In this document: positions 19,697-30,382 of the stretch, one piece after another | Position numbering within the stretch: the stretch's first letter is position 1 | How the letters are laid out: every line of letters starts with the position of its first letter | NCBI GenBank assembly: GCA_021396245.1 | Contig: WNYE01000014.1 | Coordinates: forward strand, 62,001 to 126,000 | Source of the DNA: Sporothrix humicola | Lineage: Eukaryota > Ascomycota > Sordariomycetes > Ophiostomatales > Ophiostomataceae | Direction: 5' to 3' | Length of the DNA stretch: 64,000 bases | Made by a program: the position numbers and the translations under genes | The notes under the pieces: model-generated | Seen by the model: the letters and a program-made list of their open reading frames with translations, nothing else | The model's database searches: none | What the model was told of the DNA's origin: nothing

Positions 19697-21871
19697 ATGC
19701 CAACATCTATGTTAGACGTTGACAAGGAAGCGGCTCGACAAAAGTCGCTGCTGGAAGACAATGGAGCTACACGGGCCATCAACGCCGACGGCAGCAACGA
19801 AAAGACTATCACGGAGCAAATTGCAGACGCCCTGCCGATTCCGTCCACGACGGAGCCCACGGCAGCCAACCACATGACCGACACCCCGACACTGTCCCAC
19901 GAATTGGCCGTCGGCGACCATGAAGAACACGAAAAGGGCGCGGCCCAGCAGGTCCACAAGACCAACGAGGTGGCCGACCTGGGCTGGCACGACAAGAAGC
20001 AGGACATCATGTCGCCGCTCGTGGGCGGCCTCGGCAACGAAGAGCTCTGGCTGCTGACCCGCCGCTTCAACAAGCAAGTCTACCACGTCAAGGAGGTCGA
20101 CCAATTTGCTCCACTTGTGCCTGGCGGCCTCGACCTCAACATTGCCGACGAGGAAGAGTTCTCGCCGGACAAGCTGCGGGCCAACCTGGAGCGGCTGTAC
20201 ATGACGGTTGGGATGGGACTGCTGGCGGCGTACAAGCACATTGTCAGACTCAGATCCTGGAGAGAGACGCAGCGGACGGCCGTCTTTGCGGGTGTATACG
20301 GACTGGTGTGGCTGCTGGACCTGCTGGTCCCGTTGAGTGCTGTGACACTCCTGTCGCTCATCATGTCGCCTCGGGCCCGCGAAATCATGTTCCCTCCGGC
20401 ACCAATCGCTCTCGTCGGCCACGACGGCGGCGTGCAAAAGCCGCGAGCCGGCGTTCTGGGCAGCCACGACAGCGCGACAGGTGCGCCCGAGAACCACAAG
20501 GGCGAGGCCACCGAGGCCGAGGCCAGCAATTTTGTCAATGTTGTTGCATCCGTGGCACTGGCAAGTGCTGCTGGGAAACATCCTCAGGGTGACCCCAATG
20601 CCGCTGCCGACGAGGAAGAAGCTGCAAATAACGACAAAAAAGCAACCAACGACATTGCACCCGATCCGACTGCACTCGCTATAGGCGCTGCCGATGCGAA
20701 GGACGTGGCTGCCGGTGGCAAGCCTACTGCCAAACACGACAAGACCAAGGTGCCCATGGAAACGGCCGTCTGGACCAAGATGCGGCCCATGATGCACGGC
20801 CTGGCCGACATTGCCGATACTTGGGAACGCATGGCCAACGCACTCTCGCCGACGCCTCCCTTTCCGAAGCAGCTGTATCGCATTCGTCTGGCAGCTGTTG
20901 TCATCCCACTGCTCTTGGTATCACTCTTTGTCACATCGTACATGTTTGTCAAGAGCGTGACTTTCGGCATCGGCTTCGTCTTCTTTGGTGATCCTGTCCT
21001 GTCCCGCGGCTATGCTCTCCTCAACCGCAAGTTCCCGCACTGGCAGAAACTCTTGGAGCTCCGCAATACTTTGCTTAAGGGCGTGCCCACGAATGCACAG
21101 CTCACCCTTACTCTGTTGAGAATTGGCGAAGCCAACAAGGCTCCGTTACCGCCGCCGCCTCGTCAGCCCGTGGACAATACTCCGCCGCCCATGCAGCCGG
21201 CCGAGGTGACAGACGCTGAACTGCGGTCGACTGGTGCCGAGCCGCCGCTTAACGCCACACCCGAGGAGCTCGACGCAGCCATGGCTCACACCGAAGATGC
21301 CAGCCGCAATACCGGCGAGAGCGACATCAACGCCAGCAAGGACGCCCACCACGGCAAGAAGGGTAGTCGCTTGCTGGGCCTGTTCAAGGGCACAACCAAG
21401 GCCACTGTCAAGACGGCCCTGGGCACCGACAGTGCTCGAGCTACGCTGGGATCGCACCACGCCCGCGAGCGCCGCGGTGTCGTCGAACCGCGTGGCGATG
21501 TGGACCTGACTTCGGGTCCCGTCGACTTCCAGGCCCGCTACGAGGGCAAGCGCGGCCGCGTCTACATTACCGCAAAGGCCACCATTCCCGCTGTCGCATT
21601 CAGCACGGACGTCAAGAGTGATCCAGACAACGACCAGGTGCACCCTCAGTGGAGCATCCCCGTCAACGACATTCGGGAACTCAAAAAGGTGGGCGGTTTT
21701 GGCTGGAAGACCAAGATTGTCGTTGGCTGGTCGCTGGGTCGCAGCATGGCCGATGGGCTTGAGATTACCGACAGAACGGGCACGACCTACAAGGTGACGG
21801 CTCTTCCCTTGCGGGACGAGCTGTTCAACCGACTCGTCGCCATGGGCGGACAGAAGTGGGAGGCGTGGTAA
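19697..21871 (+). CDS. DUF3292-family membrane protein with GRAM/PH-like C-terminus
   Basis: Single exon, 724 residues; the in-frame TTG upstream was not used, as the ATG at 19697 has a good context (ACC before it). The order matches the fungal DUF3292 family: a disordered N-terminus, a conserved tract with LGWHDKKQDIMSPLVGGLGNEELW and LLTRRFNKQVYHVK, a hydrophobic hairpin (about 193-223), an Ala/Asp-rich variable linker, a second hydrophobic hairpin (about 397-427) followed by PHWQKLLELRNTLLKGVPTNAQLTLTLLR, and a C-terminal strand-rich domain (about 615-724) with GRVYITAKATIPAVAFST, typical of GRAM/PH folds. Such proteins are probably anchored in an organelle membrane, possibly acting in lipid contact, but no role is established. 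Confidence 0.82.
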   Translation: MPTSMLDVDKEAARQKSLLEDNGATRAINADGSNEKTITEQIADALPIPSTTEPTAANHMTDTPTLSHELAVGDHEEHEKGAAQQVHKTNEVADLGWHDKKQDIMSPLVGGLGNEELWLLTRRFNKQVYHVKEVDQFAPLVPGGLDLNIADEEEFSPDKLRANLERLYMTVGMGLLAAYKHIVRLRSWRETQRTAVFAGVYGLVWLLDLLVPLSAVTLLSLIMSPRAREIMFPPAPIALVGHDGGVQKPRAGVLGSHDSATGAPENHKGEATEAEASNFVNVVASVALASAAGKHPQGDPNAAADEEEAANNDKKATNDIAPDPTALAIGAADAKDVAAGGKPTAKHDKTKVPMETAVWTKMRPMMHGLADIADTWERMANALSPTPPFPKQLYRIRLAAVVIPLLLVSLFVTSYMFVKSVTFGIGFVFFGDPVLSRGYALLNRKFPHWQKLLELRNTLLKGVPTNAQLTLTLLRIGEANKAPLPPPPRQPVDNTPPPMQPAEVTDAELRSTGAEPPLNATPEELDAAMAHTEDASRNTGESDINASKDAHHGKKGSRLLGLFKGTTKATVKTALGTDSARATLGSHHARERRGVVEPRGDVDLTSGPVDFQARYEGKRGRVYITAKATIPAVAFSTDVKSDPDNDQVHPQWSIPVNDIRELKKVGGFGWKTKIVVGWSLGRSMADGLEITDRTGTTYKVTALPLRDELFNRLVAMGGQKWEAW

Positions 21872-22022
21872 GGGAGAGGTGGACGAGAAGAAATGAATTC
21901 AACTCCGACGGTGCACGAATGAATAGATTTGATTTGTTGAAAATTGACAATTTTTGTCCAATGAGAGATGTAAACGGAGATTCTGTGACTTCTAGACCAA
22001 TCACAATGTGAAGAAAAACGTC

Positions 22023-22066
22023 TTGACGCAACTGCGTCAAATCGCAAGTGCGTCGACGCAGTTGCG
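22023..22066. repeat. Two adjacent GACGCA palindromes
   Basis: TTGACGCA-AC-TGCGTCAA at 22023-22040 is a perfect 8-bp-arm palindrome. It is followed by a 24-bp near-palindrome at 22043-22066 centred on GCGTCGACGC. Confidence 0.9.
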
Positions 22067-22094
22067 CGGATTGTGCATGAAAATCGATTCCTGA

Positions 22095-22118
22095 CGCACT
22101 TGCGTCGACGCAGGTGCG
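22095..22118. repeat. GACGCA palindrome copy
   Basis: A 24-bp near-palindrome centred on GCGTCGACGC with outer CGCAC and GTGCG arms and one mismatched pair. Confidence 0.85.
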
Positions 22119-22206
22119 CGAGAACTGCAGTTTGTGCATCCATTTTGGACCTTTCTGAACATTTCGCCGTTGTTATTGGTCAGATTGTGAAGACAAAGGT
22201 CGACCG

Positions 22207-22224
22207 TCGACGCAGTTGCGTCGA
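22207..22224. repeat. GACGCA palindrome copy
   Basis: TCGACGCA-GT-TGCGTCGA, perfect 8-bp arms. Confidence 0.9.
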
Positions 22225-22341
22225 TGCTCTGTCCAATAGCACACAGAATGGCCAAAAATGTAACCCCAGATGCAGTTCTCACACAGAAAGCAACCAATCA
22301 ACATACACACAAGGCCAACCGACATGCATGTCAATGCACTT

Positions 22342-22359
22342 TCCACGCATCTGCGTGGA
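22342..22359. repeat. Variant palindrome with paired changes
   Basis: TCCACGCA-TC-TGCGTGGA. Compared with the other copies the arm has changed from GACGCA to CACGCA and the opposite arm has changed to match, so pairing is kept. Confidence 0.85.
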
Positions 22360-22600
22360 TGCAGAAGAATGTCGACAGCTTGACGCAGCTGTGCCCCTTC
22401 GCGTCCAATCATATCCAACGAGTTTTCTCACCTACTGAGGGAGTCCATGATGATCCTCTGTTCATCGCAACTGATCGAAGCATTTCATTCGCTGAAACAT
22501 CACAACCGAAACTTTTTCTGTACTCCGAAACATTGAGATACATCATTATCATTCTTTTTGGATACATAAAAGTACATCTGTCGTTCAGCCGCAACACTGC

Positions 22601-25301
22601 TCATTGCTGCCCATCGACTGCGTTGAAAAACTGCGTGGACCACTCCATTGAGTCCAGGATCTCGAGCGGCCATTCTTGGAGAGGCTGCCAGCCAGTGAAA
22701 GCCACATCCGCTCCTGGCATCTGGGCAGGAAGAGGGATAAAGCCGGCATTGCCAGGCTGAGACACGACCATCTGGGACTGGAGGCTGGCCATATCCGCCA
22801 TTGGCTGCGTGAACGGCACGATTGGCCCTTGGCCTTGTCTTTGTCCCATGCCGGGCACCGCCAAAGGTGCCATTGGCTGAACGACATCACCGACACGCTG
22901 CTGACTCAGATCTAGGGCATCTCTTGCGTCTCTTTGTTCTCTCGGTTCCTTTCCGTGAACCTCCCGCCAGGCTGCCCCTCTGGCTTTCAGCCGACGCATC
23001 ATATCGCGAGCCAGTCGTGCACTCTCCGAGCTCGGGCTCAGGGCTTCAAAGACTGTTAAGCACGTCTCGGCATCGTCCTCGAGCGCGGCCGCATCCGTGG
23101 CGTCGGCATCCACGACTTCGGGCGTGTCGGTATCCATGTCCATGTCGACACCGCCATCTTGGCCGTGGGGCGGGATTACACTGCCCCGCCGTCGAGCAAA
23201 CGCGCTCGCCACGACCAGAATCGATGATGCATACACCAGACACGAAATCATTTGCCACCAGGGGAAGTCGTGCACCAGATTCTGCTTGTCGACGACGTTG
23301 TGCAGAAGGTGGGCAGTGGCACGAGCTTCAAGAATGCAGACCGTTTCGTAGCGGCGGAGGATAGAAGGAGATGACGATGGAGTTGGTGTGCTGGCCTGTT
23401 TGTCAGGCTGGTTGTGCAACAAAGGCTGGCACAGGTACGGACGGTGGATGACGGCCCGCAGGTGATGGAACTTGATGGCGAGCATGTTGCGCTGGCGTTT
23501 GTAGATGGCTACCGTTTGGGGTGACGCATCAGCAGCGTCAAATGCGTGGCCAAAGTCGAACCGTAGCTTGCGGGGTAGGTTGCGGCGCCACTCAAGCAAT
23601 TGCCTGTCCAGACGCTTTGTACTCGGCAGGAGCCATGTCGTGAGGGCGTTGTCCTTGTCCTCGTTGTTGGCCGCTTCGGTGCGGAAGCCGCTTAGGCCGC
23701 GTGGGCTGTAAAGATCGCGCAGGACGTAGCCGATAATCCTGGACAGGTAAATCATGCGGACAAAGTAGTCGCCAACCGTGGGGACGGAGGGAGGAGGCAT
23801 TGGCTGTTCTGGGTGTGCGCCCAGCCAGTCAATATCAGCGTCGCCAAGACGGGATGGTAGCAGAAGATGGCAGTCCTCGTCGTGAATAGCCGGAGGCCGG
23901 CCCAGCTGGAGAGCCAGCAGACGGTCCAACACATAGATAGAGTACCAGACACGGCGGCGTAGTTCGGCATTGCGGGATGCCAGAGACGTGGTTTCAGAGC
24001 TCAGGTTGGCTGTACCGGCACCCCCGTCTTGTGACTTCTTTTCCCTCTCTCCGGAATCCACATGCAATCCAATACTCTGAGCAATCCGCACTGCCAGTCC
24101 CAGCGTCGTCCAGCACTTGTCCGTGCGGCAGACGGCCAACAAGTAGAAACACTGGGCCAGCAGGAAACTGACTTGGTGCAGCGACCGCTCCAGCGTGTCG
24201 TGGCTGTTTGTGCTGGGCAGCGCCAGGGCATGCCGGTAGTATTGTTCATGGATCGTGTCCTCGCAACTTGTCGCAGCCTTGTCGTAATAGGCGCCAATGG
24301 CGAACAGCGTGTACATTGTCGCTAGCCAAATGTCGCTTACGGAATTGTTGGAATCGTTGGGGCTGGCCAGGTATTGTTCGTAGGCTTGCATGAAGAGTGC
24401 TCGGGGCACGTACGGGTAGGCAACATGGATTGTCGAAAAGTAAATGTCGAGGAGACGGCCGGCGGCTTCGGCACCGGGGAACTCGACAACGGCATCGTCG
24501 TGGGCAGCGACAACTTCAGGGCTCGGATCGTCTTGTTCGTAGCTCTCTAAGGCGTCGTCGCCGGCGGTGTCGGGCCCAGGACCTTCGGGCTGGCCGGCCT
24601 GTGTGGGCGATTGGGTTGTGGGTTCGGCCAAGGCTCGGTCGACAAGGTTGAAGAACCGGACGTCGCTGACTTCGCCGAGATATCGTTCGACGGGACGGGG
24701 TGCAGTCGTGGCCGTATTTCGTCTTGTCACTACCGAGTGTGGTGACTTTGAAGATCGTTGGCCCGGACTGGGCTGTGTTTGAGATTGTCCTTGTGCCGGA
24801 GGCTGAGCATGGGCATGGTTGAGGACGTTTGCGACTCTTTCGTCAAGCTTTCTCAAAGCTTCTTTGGTAGCCTGCCTCTCGGCTTCCGGCAGCTTCGGCA
24901 GCACGGCCCGCACCAGGTTGCTGTAGTCCCGGGCACTGAGCTGGAGGGCCGACACCGTGCTGCTGCAGACGTCGGCATCATGGGTTGCTGTCGACGACGA
25001 CGAAAAGGACGGTGCCACATCGAGGCGGTGGCTGTGGTTGCGTTTGCCTGAAAAGCCGTACAGGCACTTGTACCCGTACCCCGTGCACCGGCCACACGCA
25101 GGACGAGCTCCGTCGCACTATCACAAGATTGCCAGTAAGCATAATTGTCGTGCCCCGTACACTGTAGCACATCCCCGCAATGCCAGCCCTATCAGCAAGA
25201 CACCAATATCCACTCACCTTGGATTTCATGGCACGGCAAGAGTCGCAGGCTCGAAAGACTCGCTTCCGCTTGGAGCCCTGGTCGGCCGCCAAGCCGGCCA
25301 T
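22601..25301 (-). CDS. Zn2Cys6 transcription factor with fungal-specific TF domain
   Basis: Exons 25218-25301 and 22601-25117 on the minus strand give 866 residues. The 100-bp intron (GTGAGT...GATAG) splits the zinc cluster and splicing restores it: C19-x2-C22-x6-C29-x6-C36-x2-C39-x6-C46, preceded by basic KRKR. The middle region (about 230-480) carries features of the fungal-specific TF domain: LLDIYFSTIHVAYPYVPR, an AxSCEDTIHEQYYRHAL tract, ARxIxQSIGLHVDSGE-like, and RRRVWYSIYVLDRLLALQLGRPPAIHDEDC. The C-terminus is Pro/Gln/Ala-rich, like an activation region. It should act in the nucleus on CGG-containing sites. No target cluster is evident next to it. Confidence 0.88.
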
Positions 25302-26720
25302 TGTAGGTGTGTATGTGCTGTCGAGCTGTTGGACAACCCTATGAGTGGGCGAATAAACGAATCGCAAGGGTGATGGGTGGAGGCTCCCCCCGTGTAGGTG
25401 GGATAACTCGGTAGAAGAAACGTCGTTTTATTTTGCGAGACGGTTGCACATTGAGCTTGTGTGGGCATGTCGAGGTAAATGAAGGAAGAGCTTCGGAGTG
25501 AATGACGCAGAAGGAGCTCCCCACCGACATTGCCGCAATATGCGGCCATCCGAGATATCCGATCTAGATTGAATGGGTCGAATGCGGGGACGTGCCGGCA
25601 GTATTGTCTGCTGACCTAATTTGGCGGTGAGCGACACTCCTGGGAAGCCGAGAACTGAGACCACCCCTGAAAGCTGAACAGTCTTGAGAGCTGAGAGGCG
25701 CTAGAAGGAATTGGTCTGGGCTCGTCGGGCTGCTGTTTCTAGGCAGGGGCCTGGCCTGTAGCGCCTATAGCGGCCCACTTTGGGCCTTTGTGAGGCGAGC
25801 CAAATGCCAGGTCTCAAAACCAAGGTGCTGGAGCCACAGGTGACGATAATGCCGAGAATGCCCAACCAGACACCGCTCATAGGCTGAGAAAAGGCAACGG
25901 CCGCCCATCGGCCGTGGCTTTGCCCGCCTCACCTTGGGAGACACACTTTTGGTGATTTGCTGGAGACCGGCTTGGACAAAAGTGGATTAGTGGATCAGAT
26001 TCGCCCTGGAATTGGTGGAATTCGCCCCAAACGTTTCGCACAAGTCTCGCCCCAAAAGATGCCGCCTCAAAATCGAGAATTGTCCGTGAGCGTGGAAAGT
26101 GCCTGTTTTTGGCGTGTTTTCTCTCTCTATTTTCATGCGGTTTTGGCGGGATGTCTCTCGTTTTCTCCCTACCACCCGTGTAAGTCGGGCTTTGTGGAGC
26201 CGAAACCCTTGTCGTTATTGGGCAGAGACGGCAGGAACGACGAAAAACGAGTGAAACTAAATCCAGGAATCGACTCCAGATCGCAGGTATGACTTGCTTT
26301 TTGCGTTTTGACGGGTCTGTACCTTGGCCTTGGGCCGTTTTAGCAGCAATGACTGTTTAATTTAGAGTCTTGGTCTTCTTTGACAAGTGACAAGGACCGA
26401 GGAAAAGAGGAAAACGAAACGCATTCGTTCGGCATTGGGCAGCGATCCCTCAGTTTCGTGCACGGCTGATGCTTTGATGTTTTGTTCCTCTTCTTTTGTT
26501 TTTACTTGTACTTTTCGTTCCTTCCTCGTTTTGTCGGTGACACAGTTGACGTGACCTGTCCGTTCTTGCCTCTTGTCATTTCCCGCTCTTGCCTCCTTGC
26601 TGTTCTTGCTCATTTGCTCTTTCCGTCTTCATTTATTCTCATCCTTCCCGCCTTCCCGTCTTCACCTCTTTTCTCCTTTCTTCTCTCCTTTTCCTCCTTC
26701 AACATCAAATACCACCCGTA
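25302..26720. other. Divergent intergenic region, no supported gene
   Basis: This carries the promoters of the minus-strand regulator and the plus-strand arrestin-like gene. The last 200 bp are strongly C/T-rich, a usual fungal leader. Open frames are short and featureless. Confidence 0.55.
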
Positions 26721-28372
26721 ATGAAGGCCACGCTATTCGTCGACAAGCCCGCAAATGGGCATATTCACCAGGCCACCGACAAGGTGCAAGGCCGTGTCGA
26801 TGTCCAGCTCGACGACAATTCAGAACCACCAGAAGTCGAGGTGATATTCCAGGGTAAGTACGGCACTGCAGCTCGTCAAAAGATGTCAAAGATCGTCCCT
26901 GATCACATCTCACCGGCATTCAGTCAAACTCGAAGAGTTGTGGCTGTCGAGACCGTGAGGCTGTGTACTGTTGCAGTCTGCTAACCTTGTCTTCCTTCCA
27001 GGCGTCGCCAAAGTCACACTCAAACCAGGCTTTGACGCCAAGGCCCAGATCGGCGATACCCACAAACGAACAAACTCCAAGGTGAGTAAATAAACTGCAA
27101 GAAGCCTCGACTCGCGCCCTGATGCCCTGACGTGGGGAGAAAGGCCAGAAAAAAAGAGGAAAGTTTGAAAATCTAACATCTGTGCAGCTCTTCACTCTTG
27201 TCCAAGTTTTGAAACCCACAACGGCCGACGACGGCACCACGCTTTCGGCGCCCTTTTCCTTTTCGTTCCCGCAAACAGGGCGCTGCTGTAGACGACTTAT
27301 CTCTTCGGCTGCGAACTCGACGAAATCTCTGGTTTGCCCCCTACCACCTTCAACATTGCTGTCAACACCCGGCGTGAAGGTTCGTGTATCCTATGGCGTC
27401 ACTGCTGTATGCAAGCGACCTGGCAGCGGTCTGTACCACCGCCTGGTGCACCGCACGGTGACGTCGCGTCAAACGATTAATTACGCACCACCCATTTTCG
27501 ATCAGCTCCTGTTTTGCGCGCCCGCCATCCCGACCTCCAATTCCCCCGTGTCCGTCATCCCCGATCCCACTCAACAACTTTTGCGCAGCACCGCATGGCT
27601 ACCCGCCAGCAAACTCGGCATCGAGGACAGCACCGATGCCGGCACACCGCCCGCCAAGGCGCACACTCTACTGCCGGGCTGCCTGCCGCCCTACTCGCCG
27701 GCCATGACCCTCGGAGTTGTCATGCCGAACCCACCCGTCATTACACCCGGCCAGCCTGTGGAGCTAGGTCTTTTCCTCAGAACGCCTCGGTCACTCCTCG
27801 ACAGCGTGGCCGATACAGGGAATGGTCTGCAGCTCTGCAGCCTGTCGGTCCGCCTCCGGAGACAGACACAGGCTCGCATTGGCACAGCCATGCGTGTTGA
27901 CGAAACGACATGGCCAGTGTGGTCGGTGCAGGGCAGTGTCCCTATCCGCAATGAACGGGTAGACATTGCCTGCGGCCTGCCGTCGGAGCGTTCCAGTTCC
28001 AGTTCTGAGCGCACAAGCGAGGACTCTGATGCCAGCGACCGCAGTGAGCCCTCGAAAATGACAACTGGCGGCGTGCACCTGCCAGCGGCAGCCGTGGCGG
28101 CCATCCAGGGCCAACCGGGCTTTGGGACGTGCTTTGCATCACGGGTCTACTCATTGGAAGTGGCAATGGGCGTGGCAGTCGTGCCAATTCCCACGCACCT
28201 TTCATCAGCATCAACTACATCATCAACGTCATCCTCTTCGTCTTCGGCGATGTCGGTGATGACAATGGGCAACAAGAAAAAGGCGGCGACGCCGGACATC
28301 CAATACACGCGGACGGCCATTCGAGTCATTGTGTCCGAGCCTCCTCCGGATTACGAGATCACAAGCGATTGA
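26721..28372 (+). CDS. Arrestin-like protein, 3 exons
   Basis: Exons 26721-26853, 27002-27081 and 27188-28372 give 465 residues. Introns have GTAAGT/GTGAGT donors, a CTAAC branch in intron 1 and CCAG/GCAG acceptors; both junctions keep frame. The N-terminal part reads as the start of an arrestin beta-sandwich: a first strand (KATLFVDKP), a turn and V-x-G-R-V-D-V-Q-L, then EVEVIFQGVAKVTLKPG, and FTLVQVLKP...LSAPFSFSFP, the pattern of fungal arrestin-like proteins that link plasma-membrane proteins to ubiquitination. A Ser-rich acidic linker (about 355-380) and a second strand-rich half follow. No PPxY motif is obvious. The segment after SFSFPQ is Arg/Cys-rich and less typical, so a hidden small intron there is possible. 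Confidence 0.6.
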
Positions 28373-29301
28373 GTCAAAGGCATCGAACCACCGATGTCGC
28401 TATCGGCTGCAAAGCACTTTCAAGGAGGTGAAGGAGAAGCGTGAATTTTCACGGCGAGCGCGGTGCAAATTGTTCACGGAGTAGTTCGGATTCTTTTTTT
28501 CTTCCTTTTTGAGATACCACACAGTTTACAGTCATACGTTTCTTTTGTCATTTACCCGTTTTTTCTTTGTCGTTTCTGAGCCTTACAACCTTTCGGCGTT
28601 TGTTTTCTTTCTCTCGGAGTTCGAGCTGCTTGAATGAGTTTTCAACCAAATCAATAACTAATTAAAATAATATCGCGTCTTATTTCTTAGCCTTTTCTTG
28701 TCATGCAGTTTCCTCGTGTCCAAGTTGAGTCTAACGGTATGTGCCGCGTAAAATATTTTTAGTGCTTGCCAGTTGACTGTCTCCTCGGGATTTAGCAGTT
28801 TAGGCTTTGAGAGGCTTTGAGAGGCGAGAGAGGCTTCCAGTGGCGTTCAGCGTGCTCAACGGCCAATGCCAGAGAACACGAAAGGCCTGCAAGATACTGT
28901 GGTAAACTGTCGAGGATTCATCTTACACCGTATGAAGTATGCATATATGCATTCTCTAAAAGAAGAGAGAAAGGAGCCCACGATGTGCTACGTATGGCGA
29001 TGAGAAAGAGTAGACCACGAGATCTGTGCATTCTCTCATTTCACCAACTATCCTCACTCGAAAAGCACTACGCGGCGCTGTGTTGCCCTTCTTTCATCAT
29101 TCTTGCTCCCACTGGAGACCGTCGCGTCAACGAGCCGTCCGTTTCTTTGTTCCGTTTTGCCCACACTGGTTTCAGTGGGGTCCACACTAGAAATCAGTGA
29201 CGTATTAGGCAATTTGCACGCCAAGTTACAGAACACCACTTCCCGTGACAGCGCGCGCCGTCCTATGATCGTTTCCAGCATTCTGGGCGGCTTACCTTTC
29301 C
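28373..29301. other. Intergenic, no supported gene
   Basis: T-rich 3' sequence of the arrestin-like gene followed by featureless DNA. The last eight bases (29294-29301, ACCTTTCC) are the left target duplication of the transposon that follows. Short GGCTTTGAGA repeats occur near 28803-28825. Confidence 0.5.
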
Positions 29302-29914
29302 GGGTCCCCATAGATCCACGGACCCGTGTGTCCAAAATATTTTCATTGATTATGTAAAAATTCGCACGGTCCCGTGCAATTAGTAAAATTACCAACTAGT
29401 AAGACTTATTTACACTGTACTCTGATTTACAAGTCTTGCGCCAGCCATTACAGGGCTTAAAACAACGCTACGATTATCGTAACACTGCAATTGTCGCAAC
29501 ACTGTAATTATCGCAACGCTGTAATTATCGTAACGTTCTTATTTAAACTGTAGCGTTACGATAATTGTAGCGTTACGACAATTGCAGCGTTGCGACAATT
29601 ACAACGTTGAAACAATTACAGCGTTGCGACAATTGTAGTGTTGCGACAATTACAGCGTTGCGACAATTACAGCGTTGAAATAATTACAGCGTTGCGACAA
29701 TTACAGCGTTGCGACAATTGTAATACAGTGTAATGTAAAAGGTTACAGCGTTTAAATGCCCTGTAAAGTTTAACGAAGACCTGTAAGATTCAATGAGATC
29801 TGTGAAAATAACCTTTATTAGTGAGTATTGTACTAAATTCACGGATCCGTGCGAATTTTTACATAATCAATGAAAATATTTTGGACACACGGGTCCGTGG
29901 ATCTATGGGGACCC
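29302..29914. mobile_element. Non-autonomous DNA transposon (MITE-like, 613 bp)
   Basis: The two ends are perfect 68-bp inverted repeats, 29302-29369 and 29847-29914, both starting GGGTCCCCATAG at the outer edge. Inside them the inverted similarity continues in diverged form. The element is flanked by an 8-bp direct repeat, ACCTTTCC, at 29294-29301 and 29915-29922, which is the size of target duplication made by hAT transposons. There is no transposase frame, so it would need one supplied elsewhere. Internally it has 17-bp repeats (listed separately). Removing the element and one duplication gives a plain intergenic target. A P or Merlin relationship (8-9 bp duplications) is also possible. 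Confidence 0.88.
29472..29719. repeat. 17-bp subterminal repeats in two opposed arrays
   Basis: Ten tandem copies of a 17-bp unit (consensus ACAGCGTTGCGACAATT) fill 29550-29719 without gaps. About four copies in reverse orientation (AATTGTCGCAACGCTGT) fill 29472-29539. A 10-bp AT-rich spacer separates the arrays, so the whole block can fold back on itself. Such subterminal repeats often bind transposase. Confidence 0.88.
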
Positions 29915-30382
29915 ACCTTTCCCAGCAAATTGCAGTAATACCACCCAAAAGAAGCGATGCCGACTTACACTGTTTTCTCCGACGTAGCCGACACACCCGC
30001 CTTTCCCATCGCAGATCTCTCGGGAACAAGGCAATCTCGGTCAAAAAAGTTAAAATTGACCTTTGTTTTGCGAGTCTTGTGACGTCCTTTTTTGTCGCTT
30101 TTGGCAAGGGAGATGGGAGAAGTTGACATTGACAATAAACGATTTCTTTTATTCTGTATCGACCGCTCAGACGGCAGGTGAATCACGGGTTATGCAGACA
30201 GCATTCCTCGTGCCTTCCGTTTTGCTCTGACACTCGCCCATTCCACCTCCCACGCGGCAGTCGCGTCCCCTGCAGAAACCAGCATTTGTTTATTTGCCCC
30301 TTTGCGTTGGCTTCATAAAAATAAGATATTTTCCAGCAAGCATCTCTACGGTCACCTGTAGCCGTATTGGCTACACATCAAC
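29915..30382. other. Intergenic, upstream of the fluoride exporter gene
   Basis: This begins with the right target duplication ACCTTTCC (29915-29922). No coding frame is convincing. TATA-like AAAAATAAGATATTT near 30316 lies about 65 bp before the next start codon. Confidence 0.5.

Larger units (their letters stand above)
21872..22600. other. Convergent intergenic region with palindrome and CCAAT array
   Basis: Both neighbours end here, so no promoter is expected. Instead the region has at least five GACGCA-NN-TGCGTC-type palindromes (next entries) and six CCAAT or ATTGG boxes (near 21958, 21996, 22174, 22231, 22294 and 22403). All open frames here consist of translated palindrome repeats and are not convincing genes. 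Confidence 0.7.

Noticed and set aside
28817..29200. 127-residue frame left of the transposon
   Set aside because: Starts at TTG within a GGCTTTGAGA repeat and shows no coding features.
29472..29719. CRISPR-like short repeats
   Set aside because: Units are contiguous without spacers, occur in both orientations and lie within an element with inverted ends; the genome is eukaryotic.
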